Below are positions 40,653 to 51,467 of a DNA stretch of 64,000 bases, piece by piece (position 1 is the first letter of the stretch; the number at the start of each line of letters is the position of its first letter). Made by a program: the position numbers and the translations under genes. The DNA comes from Lachnospiraceae bacterium (lineage in GTDB: Bacteria > Bacillota > Clostridia > Lachnospirales > Lachnospiraceae). The DNA lies in NCBI GenBank assembly GCA_017397645.1, contig JAFQIE010000006.1, positions 1 to 64,000 of the forward strand, written 5' to 3'. The notes beneath the pieces were generated by a model that was not told where the DNA came from, searched no databases, and saw nothing but the letters and a program-made list of their open reading frames with translations.

Positions 40653-40741
40653 AATTTACTTCCTCTCAGTTAAAACTCCTCTTTGACAAAGTTCAATGTA
40701 TTTACATCACATTTCGCAGTGTAAGTATGGCAGATTTTTTC

Positions 40742-41045
40742 TTAACCACACCCTAAGGATGGTATTTGCAGTTGAAAATTGCGCAAATACTGATTTAACC
40801 GTACCAAGAGAACATATTTTACGGTCGAAAACAATAAATGGGTGTCGGGGGCGGTATAGAAAGAGGGATTGAAACGGTTGTATTCCATGTTTTTTCAAAT
40901 TCAACCGCACAAGAAGGCTGGTGTGTACAGTTGAAGATTTGAAATGTGTGAATTTAACGGCACAAGAAGGTAGATACATACAGTTTAAAAAACAAGTTCC
41001 ATCAGTTTAGCGGTACACAGGGTTCGCTAAATGCAGTTGAAATCT
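40742..41045. repeat. Degenerate intergenic repeat array, five copies
   Basis: Five same-direction copies of a 39-42 bp unit start near 40742, 40794, 40900, 40953 and 41005. The consensus is TT(T/C)AAC(C/G)G(T/C)ACAAGAAGG, about 10 nt, then TACAGTTGAA. Copies 3 and 4 are the closest pair. Spacing varies from about 52 to 105 bp. It fills the 40653-41190 gap, which otherwise holds no gene; a 90-codon frame across it is only the translated repeat. Confidence 0.65.
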
Positions 41046-41190
41046 AAAAATGTTTGAAGGTTTTCAAAATATATATAAAAGTTCCCCTTACAAAAACATG
41101 TACAAAAATTGCCCAATGCTACTGGAAATATATATGATAATCTTTTATAATAAATTCAGAGCATTACATTTCTAATGGTGAGGAAATCAA

Positions 41191-41952
41191 ATGAAAGAGA
41201 AACTATACACTATTCCTTTAAACGATGCACTAGACGCAGGTGATGAATGTCCTTTGTGCTTTAGTCAGCGCAAGATAGAACAGGATCTAATGGATTTTGT
41301 GCTGGGGCACAGCGCCTCCTATATGGAAGCGGACATCCGCGAAATGACGGACAAAGCGGGATTTTGTCGGGAGCATTTTAAGAAAATGTACGACTATGGC
41401 AATACTCTGGGAAATGCCTGGATTCTGAAGACCCATTATATTCGCACCATCCAAGAGATGAAGCAGGAATTTGCCAAGGTGAAATCTGATAAGCCCGCTG
41501 CCAAGGGGCGCTTTAAGAAAAAAAACGAAAACAACCCTTCTCTCGGTGCGTGGATTAAGTCGAAGGAGCACTCCTGTTATATCTGCGATCAATTTCAGGA
41601 TACCTATCATAGATATTTGGATACCTTCTTATATCTCTGGACCCGGGATGATGAATTTCGCGCCAAAGTTAAGGCAAGCAAGGGCTTCTGCCTACAACAC
41701 TTTGGTGACCTTTGTGAGCAAGCCGAGTCCCAATTAAAAGAAACAAATCTTGCCGAGTTTTATGACACTCTCCTGCCATTGATGGAAGAAAACATGACCC
41801 GTGTAGCAGAAGATGTGGCTTGGATGGTAGAAAAATTCGATTATCGAAACAAGGATGCAGACTGGAAGAATTCTAAAGACGCCATCCAACGTGGCATGCA
41901 GAAAATGAAAGGTGGTTATCCGGCAGACGGGCCTTATGTAATGCCAAAATAA
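41191..41952 (+). CDS. DUF6062 protein with duplicated zinc-like motif
   Basis: 253-residue protein of unknown function. The motif CPLC ... GFCREHF (about residues 20-63) is repeated as CYIC ... GFCLQHF (about 127-175), so two CxxC/CxxHF sites are likely to bind zinc. It is cytoplasmic and highly charged, with no membrane segment. The ATG follows GGTGAGG. It stands alone on the plus strand between the repeat array and a small membrane protein. I recognise the family but not its role. Confidence 0.82.
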   Translation: MKEKLYTIPLNDALDAGDECPLCFSQRKIEQDLMDFVLGHSASYMEADIREMTDKAGFCREHFKKMYDYGNTLGNAWILKTHYIRTIQEMKQEFAKVKSDKPAAKGRFKKKNENNPSLGAWIKSKEHSCYICDQFQDTYHRYLDTFLYLWTRDDEFRAKVKASKGFCLQHFGDLCEQAESQLKETNLAEFYDTLLPLMEENMTRVAEDVAWMVEKFDYRNKDADWKNSKDAIQRGMQKMKGGYPADGPYVMPK

Positions 41953-42132
41953 TGACCTACTGATGCTCTATAATAGATACTATTTTGTAATAAAAGCATA
42001 AACTTTTTCATAAATAAATGTATATTCTCTTCCCAATTTTCCAAAATAGTATTAAGATAGAATCACCCTATATGTTTTAGTGAAAGGAGCATACCAAGTG
42101 CGGTTATGCTTTGACAACGAAAGGAGTTAACC

Positions 42133-42513
42133 ATGGCAAATAAATTTGGTAAGTTTTTACTGGCGACTGCAGCAATTGGAGCCGCAGCAGCTGCTACCTA
42201 TTATTTTTTGAAAAAGAGAGAATGCGCTTCCGTCTTCCCCGAAGACGATGATTACGATGATTTCAGTGATGATTTTGACGACGAGGACAATAGCCACTAC
42301 GTGTCCCTAAATCCCGAGAGCATTTCGGGCAAGGCAGAAGAATTCGTAGAAAAAACAGCCGAAAAAGCCGAATGTGTAATGGAAAAGGTTGGGGAAAAAG
42401 TAGAGCACGCCGCGGAAAAGGTTGCTGAGAAAGTCGAATCCACCGCTGAAAAGGTTGGGGAAAAGATTTCCGACAAGGTAGAATCATTTGCCCAAAAAAT
42501 GTCCGGAGAATAA
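42133..42513 (+). CDS. Small membrane-anchored YtxH-like helical protein
   Basis: 126 residues: an N-terminal membrane segment (FLLATAAIGAAAAATYYFL), an acidic patch (EDDDYDDFSDDFDDED) and a tail of 11-residue amphipathic repeats (EKVGEKVEHAAEKVAEKVE). The repeats resemble apolipoprotein or YtxH/LEA-type helices seen in stress proteins. GAAAGGAG lies upstream, and a terminator follows. Function unknown. Confidence 0.8.
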   Translation: MANKFGKFLLATAAIGAAAAATYYFLKKRECASVFPEDDDYDDFSDDFDDEDNSHYVSLNPESISGKAEEFVEKTAEKAECVMEKVGEKVEHAAEKVAEKVESTAEKVGEKISDKVESFAQKMSGE

Positions 42514-42520
42514 TCATTCA

Positions 42521-42554
42521 AAAGCCGATGTAATCGCATACATCGGCTTTTTTA
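42521..42554 (+). terminator. Terminator after YtxH-like gene
   Basis: Stem AAAGCCGATGTA/TACATCGGCTTT followed by TTTTAT. It also faces the end of the MocR gene. Confidence 0.9.
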
Positions 42555-42565
42555 TTCCACTATTC

Positions 42566-44047
42566 TCACTTGTACCAAGCTTGTTTCAGCAGTTCAACCC
42601 CTTGCCTGATTGCGGCTTCGTCTAGTCCGCCAAATCCAAGCAGCACCGTACCATTGTGTGGTATATCTTCTCCATCCACGACGCTGTCCGAAAGGCCGTA
42701 CACCTTAACGCCGACGGCTGCCGCGGCCTCTCTCAGCCACTTCTCCTCCCGTTCGGTCTTCGATGTAAGCAGCAGATGCAATCCTGCATTTTCTCCGGAA
42801 ATATCAAAGCTCTTTCGCATGGTTTTCAGACTATCCATCAACAAATCATGCTTAGCCCTGTATATCTTGCGCATTTTATTCAGATGCCGTTCAAAATATC
42901 CATCGCGGATGAACTCTTCCAGAATACGCTGGTCAATTCGCGATACAGTGCAGGAATAAAAGCCACACTCTCTATGGTATTTTTCTAAAAGTACCGGAGG
43001 CAACACCATAAAACTAACGCGAATTGCAGGAGCAATTGCTTTTGAAAACGTACCAATGTAAATAACTTTGCCCTGCTTGTCAGAAGCCTGCAGGGCCGGG
43101 ATGGGTTTTCCCCTATAACGGAACTCGCTGTCGTAATCGTCCTCAATTAGATATCTGCCTTCCGCACCATTGGCCCAGTTTAACAATTCCATTCTACGTC
43201 CAATGGGCATGACCGTACCCGTGGGAAACTGGTGGGAGGGCATCACATAGGCCACATCTGCCTTCGTCTTTTTCAGTTCTTCTACAATCATTCCACTATC
43301 ATCCATGGGGACTGTGACCACCTCGTATTCGAAGGAATGGAAAATACGATAGGATCTTTCATAGGTTGGATTTTCCATAGCAATTCTCAGGTTCCCGCCC
43401 AGAATCTTTTCCAACAGCATCAACAGATATTCATTCCCCGCACCTACGATAACCTGATCCGGGGTACATTCTACGCCTCTCGCCGAATGAATATAGCGGC
43501 TGATGCTTCGGCGCAGACCCAAATCACCTCTTGCGTCGCCCTTGGCAAACAAATCCACCTCGGCTTCCGTGAGCACTTTTCGACTCAGTTTTTTCCACAC
43601 ACTCATAGGGAAAGCACTCATATCAATGGCATAGGGAGAAAAATCTACCTGCCACGAGCGGGTCCGGGTATCACTTTCATAGATTTCGTCTCTGAATGTA
43701 TCGGATGCCCCACGTCCATTGTCCCCTACACCTTGGGGCCGCCGGACAGCATTTTCTACTCTTTCATCCACATCCTGCATAGGCGCCTGCAACCACTCCT
43801 CCACGGCGCACACAAAGTATCCCCGATAGGGACAAGCCTCAATATAACCCTCGTCGCAAAGCTGTCCATAGGCTTCGTCCACCGTACTTCTGGCAACCTG
43901 GAGATAATCTGCCAAAGAACGCGTAGAGGGAAGCCTCTCTCCGGCGAGAAGCTTCCCTTCTATGATTTCCTGTTTGATATGTCTGTAAATCTGTTCATAC
44001 AGACGCACTTTACTATCCGTCTGTAATTGAATGGTCATTTCATACAT
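42566..44047 (-). CDS. MocR/PdxR family regulator (GntR HTH plus aminotransferase domain)
   Basis: 493 residues from ATG 44047 (AAAGGAAA overlapping the glnS stop). Residues 15-80 are a GntR winged helix (RLPSTRSLADYLQVARSTVDEAY). Residues about 140-493 are a fold-type I aminotransferase domain with the probable PLP lysine in YIGTFSKAIAPAIRVSF. MocR proteins sense PLP or amino-acid-like ligands and often regulate pdxST, GABA or amino acid genes. The start lies 13 nt after glnS, so both may share a transcript; the target is unknown. Confidence 0.88.
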   Translation of the reverse strand: MYEMTIQLQTDSKVRLYEQIYRHIKQEIIEGKLLAGERLPSTRSLADYLQVARSTVDEAYGQLCDEGYIEACPYRGYFVCAVEEWLQAPMQDVDERVENAVRRPQGVGDNGRGASDTFRDEIYESDTRTRSWQVDFSPYAIDMSAFPMSVWKKLSRKVLTEAEVDLFAKGDARGDLGLRRSISRYIHSARGVECTPDQVIVGAGNEYLLMLLEKILGGNLRIAMENPTYERSYRIFHSFEYEVVTVPMDDSGMIVEELKKTKADVAYVMPSHQFPTGTVMPIGRRMELLNWANGAEGRYLIEDDYDSEFRYRGKPIPALQASDKQGKVIYIGTFSKAIAPAIRVSFMVLPPVLLEKYHRECGFYSCTVSRIDQRILEEFIRDGYFERHLNKMRKIYRAKHDLLMDSLKTMRKSFDISGENAGLHLLLTSKTEREEKWLREAAAAVGVKVYGLSDSVVDGEDIPHNGTVLLGFGGLDEAAIRQGVELLKQAWYK

Positions 44048-44060
44048 AAACTGATTTCCT

Positions 44061-45755
44061 TTATTTCGGTAATACAAAGGAACTCTTTAGAGATACAATG
44101 CGGTTAAATACCAACGCATCCGGCTTGGAATCCTTGGCGTCTACGCAGAAGAAACCATTTCTTACGAACTGGAATCTGTCGTAGCTCTTTGCTCCCGCAA
44201 AAGCAGGCTCCAAGTAGCAATCCTTCAACACTGTGAGAGAATTGGGATTCAAATTCAGACTGCCGTCTTCATTGTACACACCCTTTTCTTCATCGATGAT
44301 ATTCTCATACAAACGAACCTCTGCCTTCACTGCACTGTGTGCAGCAACCCAGTGAATGGTACCCTTTACTTTTCTTCCGTCGGGGCTGTTACCGCCCTTG
44401 GACGCAGGGTCATAGGTACAATGTACTTCGATGACTTTACCGTTTTCGTCCTTTACGCAACCGGTACAGGTCACGAAGTAGGCATTCATCAGACGCACTT
44501 CATTGCCGGGGAACATACGGAAGTATTTCTTGGGAGGTTCTTCCATAAAATCCTCTCTCTCAATATACAGTTCCTTACCAAAAGGTATCTCACGACCTCC
44601 CAGCGCCTCATTTTCAGGATTATTCACTGCAGGGAGCATTTCTGTCTGCCCGTCGGGATAATTGTCAATAATCAGCTTTACAGGGTCCAAAATAGCCATC
44701 ATACGAGGTGCCTTAGCCTTCAAATCCTCGCGAATGCAGTATTCTAACATAGCATAGTCCGCAGTGGAATTTGCCTTGGACACGCCGCACAGGTCCACGA
44801 ACATACGGATGGACTCAGGGGTAAAGCCACGACGGCGCAGTGCGGAAATGGAAACCAGTCTGGGATCATCCCAACCGTCTACCAATCCGTCCATAACCAT
44901 CTTCTTGATATATCTTTTGCCTGTCACCACATTTTTCAGATACATCTTTGCCTGTTCAATCTGCTTGGGGGGATGAGGGTATTCCAACTCTCTTACCACC
45001 CAATCATACAAAGGTCTGTGGTCCTCAAATTCCAAGGTACAGATGGAATGTGTGATGCCCTCGATGGCATCCTCAATGGGATGTGCGAAATCGTACATAG
45101 GGTAAATGCACCAAGCATCCCCTGTGTTGTGGTGGGTCATATGAGCCACACGATAGATAACCGGGTCACGCATATTGATGTTGGGGGATGCCATATCGAT
45201 GCGCGCACGCAACACTTTTTCTCCGTCCCTGTATTTGCCTGCTCTCATTTCTTCAAACAGCTGCAGGTTCTCCTCTACAGAACGATTGCTGTACGGATCT
45301 TCTTTGCCCGGTTCCGTAAAGGTTCCCCTGTATTCTTTGATCTGCTCCGCAGTCAAATCAGATACATAAGCTTTGCCCTTCTTTATGAGCTTTACTGCAC
45401 CCTGATACATTTCCTCGAAATAATCGGAAGCAAAGAACAATCTGTCCTCCCAATCAGCACCCAGCCACTGTACATCCTCTTTGATGGACTCTACAAATTC
45501 GATATCCTCCTTGGTGGGATTGGTATCGTCAAAACGCATATTGAACTTGCCGCCATACTTCTGAGCCAAACCATAGTTCACAAGGATGGCCTTGGCATGT
45601 CCGATATGCAGATATCCGTTGGGCTCGGGAGGAAAACGGGTATGTACCTTCTCATACACGCCCTCTGCCAAGTCTTTATCTATAATCTGCTCAATAAAGT
45701 TTTTCGACTCTTTGACTTCTTTTTCTTCTTCCAAAATCACATTGTTTTCGCTCAT
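44061..45755 (-). CDS. glnS: Glutaminyl-tRNA synthetase
   Basis: Class I synthetase charging tRNA(Gln), 564 residues. HIGH is in [17 protein letters not shown], and the GlnRS-specific [19 protein letters not shown] and GWDDPRL are present. The second active-site loop normally read as MSKRKL appears as [10 protein letters not shown], so only the GKR part is kept. The C-terminal anticodon-binding barrels end ...LKSSFVLPK. It follows an AraC gene by 38 nt, and TATGAT (a weak -10) precedes it. Confidence 0.92.
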   Translation of the reverse strand: MSENNVILEEEKEVKESKNFIEQIIDKDLAEGVYEKVHTRFPPEPNGYLHIGHAKAILVNYGLAQKYGGKFNMRFDDTNPTKEDIEFVESIKEDVQWLGADWEDRLFFASDYFEEMYQGAVKLIKKGKAYVSDLTAEQIKEYRGTFTEPGKEDPYSNRSVEENLQLFEEMRAGKYRDGEKVLRARIDMASPNINMRDPVIYRVAHMTHHNTGDAWCIYPMYDFAHPIEDAIEGITHSICTLEFEDHRPLYDWVVRELEYPHPPKQIEQAKMYLKNVVTGKRYIKKMVMDGLVDGWDDPRLVSISALRRRGFTPESIRMFVDLCGVSKANSTADYAMLEYCIREDLKAKAPRMMAILDPVKLIIDNYPDGQTEMLPAVNNPENEALGGREIPFGKELYIEREDFMEEPPKKYFRMFPGNEVRLMNAYFVTCTGCVKDENGKVIEVHCTYDPASKGGNSPDGRKVKGTIHWVAAHSAVKAEVRLYENIIDEEKGVYNEDGSLNLNPNSLTVLKDCYLEPAFAGAKSYDRFQFVRNGFFCVDAKDSKPDALVFNRIVSLKSSFVLPK

Positions 45756-45793
45756 GATGATTTTCTATACCTTTCCAAATGTCTTTCCTAGTA

Positions 45794-46621
45794 TCATACC
45801 ACATTTATTTTATTTTCTAAACAACTTTTTTTATATTTATGGGGTGTAGTGCCAAATTTTTGTTTGAATTTTTGGATAAACCGGGAACAATCCGTAAATC
45901 CCGACTGAAAACATGCTTCTGTCACTGAATAACCACTCCGTAACAGTCTTTCCGCGTGGGCCAGGCGCTTTGCCTCTACAAACCGGTACAGAGACATTCC
46001 TACATATCGGCGAAACAGGCGATTTACGCTGGATTCGGAAATATAAAACCTGGTTGCAATTTCTGAAATCCTGACTTCCTCCAAAAAACAGCCATCGATA
46101 TAGGCAAGCATCTCTCCCAATTTCCCGTCAGCAGGGGTTAATCCTATGGACGACTCCGAATATTCCCCGCTTATGGCTGCCAGAAACTCAATGAAATATG
46201 CCATGCGCAAACATTGTTCCGTACACTTCTCCATCTTTGCCAACAATGACCACATCTGCGACAAATCCTCCGGCCGGATATGAGCCGGAAGTCTCTTGCC
46301 CTCTATGTATTCCTTCAGCGGTCCTTCTCCGTCAAACCACATGCAATAATGATGATGCTGGGTGGATCTGTGGTAAATACAATAGTGTACCTCACCGGGG
46401 CGGGAAAAAATCACGTCGCCCGGACGGATATCATAGATTGTGTGCCCCTGAAGAAACGAAAGTTCTCCGGACACATTGATATATATTTCATAACAGTTGT
46501 GGATATGAGCCCCCTCATAAGCCGTTCGTTCCACATCAAAAAAACCCTCCCGATGTACCATTTGAAAACGGATATTTCCAAATCCTTGAAGCGCATCCTC
46601 TAAAACCGGTTGATTTACCAT
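45794..46621 (-). CDS. AraC family transcriptional regulator
   Basis: 275 residues: an N-terminal cupin with HIHNCYEIYINVSGELSFL and IRPGDVIFSRPGEVHYCIYH, and a C-terminal double HTH (ISEIATRFYISESSVNRLFRR; VTEACFQSGFTDCSRFIQKFK; GTTPHKYKK). It is divergent from the EamA transporter with about 130 bp between, where TGTGTGCT direct repeats lie, so it probably controls that transporter. Confidence 0.9.
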   Translation of the reverse strand: MVNQPVLEDALQGFGNIRFQMVHREGFFDVERTAYEGAHIHNCYEIYINVSGELSFLQGHTIYDIRPGDVIFSRPGEVHYCIYHRSTQHHHYCMWFDGEGPLKEYIEGKRLPAHIRPEDLSQMWSLLAKMEKCTEQCLRMAYFIEFLAAISGEYSESSIGLTPADGKLGEMLAYIDGCFLEEVRISEIATRFYISESSVNRLFRRYVGMSLYRFVEAKRLAHAERLLRSGYSVTEACFQSGFTDCSRFIQKFKQKFGTTPHKYKKSCLENKINVV

Positions 46622-46686
46622 ATTTTTCTCCCATGTATGACCATTTTCGCATATTTTTGGATAAAAGATGAGTATTTTTGCACATA

Positions 46687-46716
46687 TGTGTGTGCTAATT
46701 TTATATCATGTGTGCT
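46687..46716 (+). promoter_or_regulatory. Putative AraC operator/promoter of transporter gene
   Basis: Direct repeats TGTGTGCT at 46689-46696 and 46709-46716, 20 bp apart, straddling TTATAT (a -10-like box) downstream of TTGCAC. The spacing fits two AraC half-sites. Confidence 0.4.
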
Positions 46717-46751
46717 GAAAAATGTCAATCACACTTGAAAGGAGTCTTTCT

Positions 46752-47657
46752 ATGGATTACTTATTGGTCTTTTTATCCGTAATACTATTATCCTTGGGGT
46801 TTGTTTTACAAAAGTTTTATCAGAAAAAGGCCGGCCCTTGGGGGGCTGCCAGTTTTTCCCTGTACACTGCTATATGCTCCATCCTATCCCTCACAATTAT
46901 CAATGGTGTACAGTTCGAGTTTTCATGGTACTCACTGATTAACGCAGCCTTAAGATCCCTTTGTGTGTTCCTATATACATTGGTAGGCTTCCACATCATG
47001 AATCGTGGTTGTATGGCACTTTATATGCTGTTTTTGATGAGCGGCGGGATGCTGCTCCCGGTGCTGTGGGGATGGATTTTTTTAGACGAACCGGTTGCCC
47101 CTATGCGCGTGCTCGGCGTTCTCACAATTGTATTTGCCATGATATTAACACGAGATAAAGAGGAAAAAGCGGATACCATCATGATTACATGTCTACTGGC
47201 AGTGTTTTTCCTAAATGGTATGACCAGCGTGTTTGCCAAACTCCATCAGATCAATGAGGTTTACGAAACTGTATCCACAACACCTTACGCTATTTATTCC
47301 AGTTTGACATCTCTCCTATTGAGCAGTATCACGAAAGCCATCCGCAGCAAAAAACAGGAAAAGGCAGATACCACCGTCAAACACCCCAAAAACATGCCGG
47401 GTGCAGAATCTTTGAAGTCTTCCCTTCTCCTCATCGGCATTGTAATCATTTACAGTGTACTGGCAAGCATTTCCAACATTCTGCAACTGGAGGGCGCTAA
47501 AACTTTGGATGCCAGTGTTCTCTATCCCATAATCACGGGCGGAACCGTCGTGTTTACAGGCATTATGGCATTGATTTTCTATGGTGAAAAACCTTCTAAA
47601 AGAGAATGGATCAGTATCGGCTTGTGCCTGGCCGGCACATTTATGTTTTTAGAGTAA
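46752..47657 (+). CDS. EamA/DMT family transporter
   Basis: 301 residues from MDYLLVFLSVI, start 46752 chosen because AAGGAG lies 7 nt before it. About ten hydrophobic helices and two EamA halves (repeat ends GWIFLDEPVAPMRVLGVLTIV and LIFYGEKPSKREWISIGLC) match the drug/metabolite transporter superfamily. The substrate is unknown. It is divergent from an AraC regulator that may sense it. Confidence 0.85.
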   Translation: MDYLLVFLSVILLSLGFVLQKFYQKKAGPWGAASFSLYTAICSILSLTIINGVQFEFSWYSLINAALRSLCVFLYTLVGFHIMNRGCMALYMLFLMSGGMLLPVLWGWIFLDEPVAPMRVLGVLTIVFAMILTRDKEEKADTIMITCLLAVFFLNGMTSVFAKLHQINEVYETVSTTPYAIYSSLTSLLLSSITKAIRSKKQEKADTTVKHPKNMPGAESLKSSLLLIGIVIIYSVLASISNILQLEGAKTLDASVLYPIITGGTVVFTGIMALIFYGEKPSKREWISIGLCLAGTFMFLE

Positions 47658-47665
47658 ACATGAAT

Positions 47666-47710
47666 GCCCCCTCTCGGGAGAAGTAAAAATTTACTTCCCG
47701 GAGAGGGGGC
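47666..47710. terminator. Bidirectional terminator between transporter and purH-type gene
   Basis: Long stem GCCCCCTCTC...GGGAGAAGTAAA with TTTACTTCCC...GAGAGGGGGC and a short AA loop. T runs are poor on both sides, but its length and convergence of the two genes support the role. Confidence 0.8.
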
Positions 47711-47737
47711 TTCGTTATACTCTCATAACAATTGTCA

Positions 47738-48916
47738 TTAGTGGTGGAACAATCTGATACCGGTGAAGGCCATTGCCATATTGTACTTATCTGCACATTC
47801 GATGACTGCATCGTCACGCACGGAACCACCCGGCTGGGCAATGTATTTTACACCGCTCTTATGGGCTCTTTCAATGTTGTCAGAGAAGGGGAAGAAGGCG
47901 TCGGATCCCAAGGTCACATCCTGCATTTTATCCAGCCACGCTCTCTTTTCTTCTCTGGTAAACACAGGGGGTTTTACTTTGAAAATGCCTTCCCATGCAC
48001 CATCTGCCAACACGTCCATGTACTCATCGCCGATATACACGTCGATAGCATTATCTCTGTTGGCTCTGCCAAGACCATCCACAAATTCCAAATTCATCAC
48101 CTGGGGCGCCTGACGCAGGAACCAGTTGTCTGCCTTGGAACCTGCCAATCTGGTACAGTGAATACGGGATTGCTGTCCTGCACCGATACCGATGGCCTGA
48201 CCGCCCTTTACATAGCACACGGAGTTGGACTGGGTGTACTTTAAAGTAATCAGCGCAATCTTCATATCAATCAACGCTTCCTCAGGAATCTCTTTGTTTA
48301 CGGTCACCAGATTGGAAAGCAGTTCGCCATCAATGTCCAGTTCATTTCTGCCCTGTTCAAAGGTGATACCATACACCTGCTTTTTCTCCACAGGAGCCGG
48401 TTTATATGCCTCATCAATCTGAATCACATTGTAATTACCATTCTTCTTACTCTTTAAGATTTCCAATGCTTCCTCAGTATATCCGGGTGCGATGACACCG
48501 TCGGACACCTCTCTCTTAATCAGCATTGCCGTATCCTTGTCACAGACATCGGACAGTGCAATAAAATCGCCGAAGGAAGACATTCTGTCTGCGCCTCTGG
48601 CTCTCGCATACGCGCATGCCAAAGGAGACAATTCGCCCAAATCATCCACCCAGTATATCTTCGCCAAGGTTTCTGTCAGGGGCAAGCCCACAGCCGCACC
48701 TGCAGGGGATACATGTTTAAAAGAGGTTGCTGCAGGAAGTCCTGTCGCCTCCTTTAACTCTTTCACCAACTGCCAGCCGTTGAAGGCATCCAGAAAATTA
48801 ATATATCCGGGCTTACCGCAAAGCACGGTAACAGGCAATTCACTGCCATCCTCCATATAAATACGGGAAGGCTTTTGATTGGGGTTACAACCATATTTCA
48901 ATTCCATTTCGTTCAT
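47738..48916 (-). CDS. AICAR transformylase, stand-alone (PurH C-terminal domain type)
   Basis: 392 residues equivalent to the formyltransferase half of PurH, converting AICAR to FAICAR with 10-formyl-THF. Segments LKYGCNPNQKPSRIY, AATSFKHVSPAGAAVG, KYTQSNSVCYVKGGQAIGIGAGQQSR and AQPGGSVRDD are characteristic; the N-terminal cyclohydrolase domain of ordinary PurH is absent. Start 48916 is fixed by AAAGGAAC. It follows the PurO-type gene by 46 nt in a ZTP-riboswitch operon, so the two together replace bifunctional PurH. Confidence 0.9.
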   Translation of the reverse strand: MNEMELKYGCNPNQKPSRIYMEDGSELPVTVLCGKPGYINFLDAFNGWQLVKELKEATGLPAATSFKHVSPAGAAVGLPLTETLAKIYWVDDLGELSPLACAYARARGADRMSSFGDFIALSDVCDKDTAMLIKREVSDGVIAPGYTEEALEILKSKKNGNYNVIQIDEAYKPAPVEKKQVYGITFEQGRNELDIDGELLSNLVTVNKEIPEEALIDMKIALITLKYTQSNSVCYVKGGQAIGIGAGQQSRIHCTRLAGSKADNWFLRQAPQVMNLEFVDGLGRANRDNAIDVYIGDEYMDVLADGAWEGIFKVKPPVFTREEKRAWLDKMQDVTLGSDAFFPFSDNIERAHKSGVKYIAQPGGSVRDDAVIECADKYNMAMAFTGIRLFHH

Positions 48917-48962
48917 GTTTATGTTCCTTTCTAATCTGTGTATGCAAGTTTTTACATTCGTC

Positions 48963-49670
48963 TTATTGGTTTTTATTGACAATACGTGTTTCATACTCGC
49001 TGGTAGCAATGTCAATGAATCGCACAAACAAAGATACCTTATTATCAGAGTTCAAATTCTCCCATACTTCCTTTGTGAAGCTGTCGATATCCCCTGCGAT
49101 TTCCACCATCTTGGGCTCCCCTGCAAAGCTGGGAAGGGGATTCCCGTCATGCATATAAGTATGAATGAAACGACCCTCACCTGCCTTGGGGGCATCGTAG
49201 GTGAAAGTATATCTGTTACAGCAAGCAGGATCCCCGTTGTTGCTCTTTAAGATAGACATAGCAAAATCGTATGCTCCATTTTCAATGTGCATGACACCGG
49301 AGATTCTGGGGGTATAATTGGGTGCGTCGGGCTCAAACTCCCTGCTGCGCAAGGACTGCTCAAAAGTAAGCCCTGCTGCCAATCCGTCATAGATGGTATC
49401 TGTCTGATCACCATTTGTGACGATTGTGTCATTTCCTAATACTCTTACAGGTGCATAGATAATCAAACTGGGATCTTCCAATTTGGAAGGATCAAATGCC
49501 TGGGTACGGATGCCCTCTCCCTCGGTTACGAAAACACGGTTGCGGCTGTTAGAGCTTCTGCCCATAATAAAGTATGCTGTCACCGCCTTTGTACCATCCG
49601 CAGAACGGCCAATCACGATGCCTCTTCCGGGATATTCATTGTTCTTTAATTCTTCTCTCAGTTGTAACAT
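48963..49670 (-). CDS. purO: IMP cyclohydrolase, PurO type
   Basis: 235 residues related to the archaeal-type IMP cyclohydrolase that closes the FAICAR ring to IMP. Segments include YPGRGIVIGRSADGTKAVTAY, FIMGRSSNSRNRVF and FTYDAPKAGEGRFIHTYMHDG. The start (49670) is fixed by AGGAAGAGG upstream; the ORF itself extends further but not with conserved sequence. It precedes the stand-alone AICAR transformylase and lies behind a ZTP riboswitch. Confidence 0.85.
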   Translation of the reverse strand: MLQLREELKNNEYPGRGIVIGRSADGTKAVTAYFIMGRSSNSRNRVFVTEGEGIRTQAFDPSKLEDPSLIIYAPVRVLGNDTIVTNGDQTDTIYDGLAAGLTFEQSLRSREFEPDAPNYTPRISGVMHIENGAYDFAMSILKSNNGDPACCNRYTFTYDAPKAGEGRFIHTYMHDGNPLPSFAGEPKMVEIAGDIDSFTKEVWENLNSDNKVSLFVRFIDIATSEYETRIVNKNQ

Positions 49671-49760
49671 ATTTTCCTCTTCCTTTCCGCGTATGCCCCG
49701 TCTGTAAATTCCTCTAAATAAAGATTTCGCATGCGAACTCCTCATGCATTTCTATGCATT

Positions 49761-49805
49761 AAAAAACGACCTCCGGGCGCTACAAAAAATAATGCCCAGG
49801 CGGTC
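49761..49805 (-). terminator. Terminator of ZTP riboswitch
   Basis: GACCGCCTGGGC pairs imperfectly with GCCCGGAGGTC across about 20 nt, followed by GTTTTTTA on the minus strand. The first arm overlaps the conserved CCGACCGCCTGGGC part of the riboswitch, so ligand binding should block it. Confidence 0.75.
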
Positions 49806-49864
49806 GGCTAAACTTACACTGCACTCCCTGTGGTTAATCCACTTCCGCCAGTCATGCAGCATCT
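49791..49864 (-). ncRNA. ZTP/ZMP riboswitch (pfl motif)
   Basis: Minus strand carries the pfl core: GACTGGCGGAAGTGGATTA, then ACCACAGGGAGTG, a linker, and GCCGACCGCCTGGGC, the conserved pseudoknot element. ZTP/ZMP builds up when 10-formyl-THF is short, and switches on purine and folate genes. The downstream genes (PurO, AICAR transformylase) use or remove that very intermediate, which fits an ON switch. This is the strongest RNA call besides the L10 leader. Confidence 0.92.
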
Positions 49865-49870
49865 GTTTCT

Positions 49871-49899
49871 ATCTTACACAGAATCCCCCAATATTGCAA
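49871..49899 (-). promoter_or_regulatory. Promoter of ZTP riboswitch operon
   Basis: TTGCAA (49899-49894) and TAAGAT (49876-49871) with 17 nt between, starting the riboswitch RNA near 49864. Confidence 0.7.
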
Positions 49900-49941
49900 G
49901 TACTTTTCAGAAAACAAGCACCGGATTCTCCTATAAATTAA

Positions 49942-49973
49942 GAATGCGCCGACATTTCCGTCGGCGCATTCGT
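49942..49973 (-). terminator. guaB terminator
   Basis: 12 bp stem GAATGCGCCGAC/GTCGGCGCATTC just past the guaB stop. T-rich sequence lies on both sides (TTAATTTATA on the minus strand; GTTTTT on the plus). Confidence 0.75.
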
Positions 49974-49979
49974 TTTTCA

Positions 49980-51437
<1,458 letters not shown>

Positions 51438-51467
51438 CTATCCTCCTATGTGCTTTTATTTTTACAG

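Noticed and set aside
40707..40979. 90-codon open frame on the minus strand with repeated peptide TVHTSLLVRLNL-like parts
   Set aside because: It is the translation of the degenerate intergenic repeats, has no ribosome site and no protein-like composition.
40742..41045. Possible CRISPR array
   Set aside because: Units are too diverged, spacers differ from about 12 to 65 bp, and no cas genes are present.
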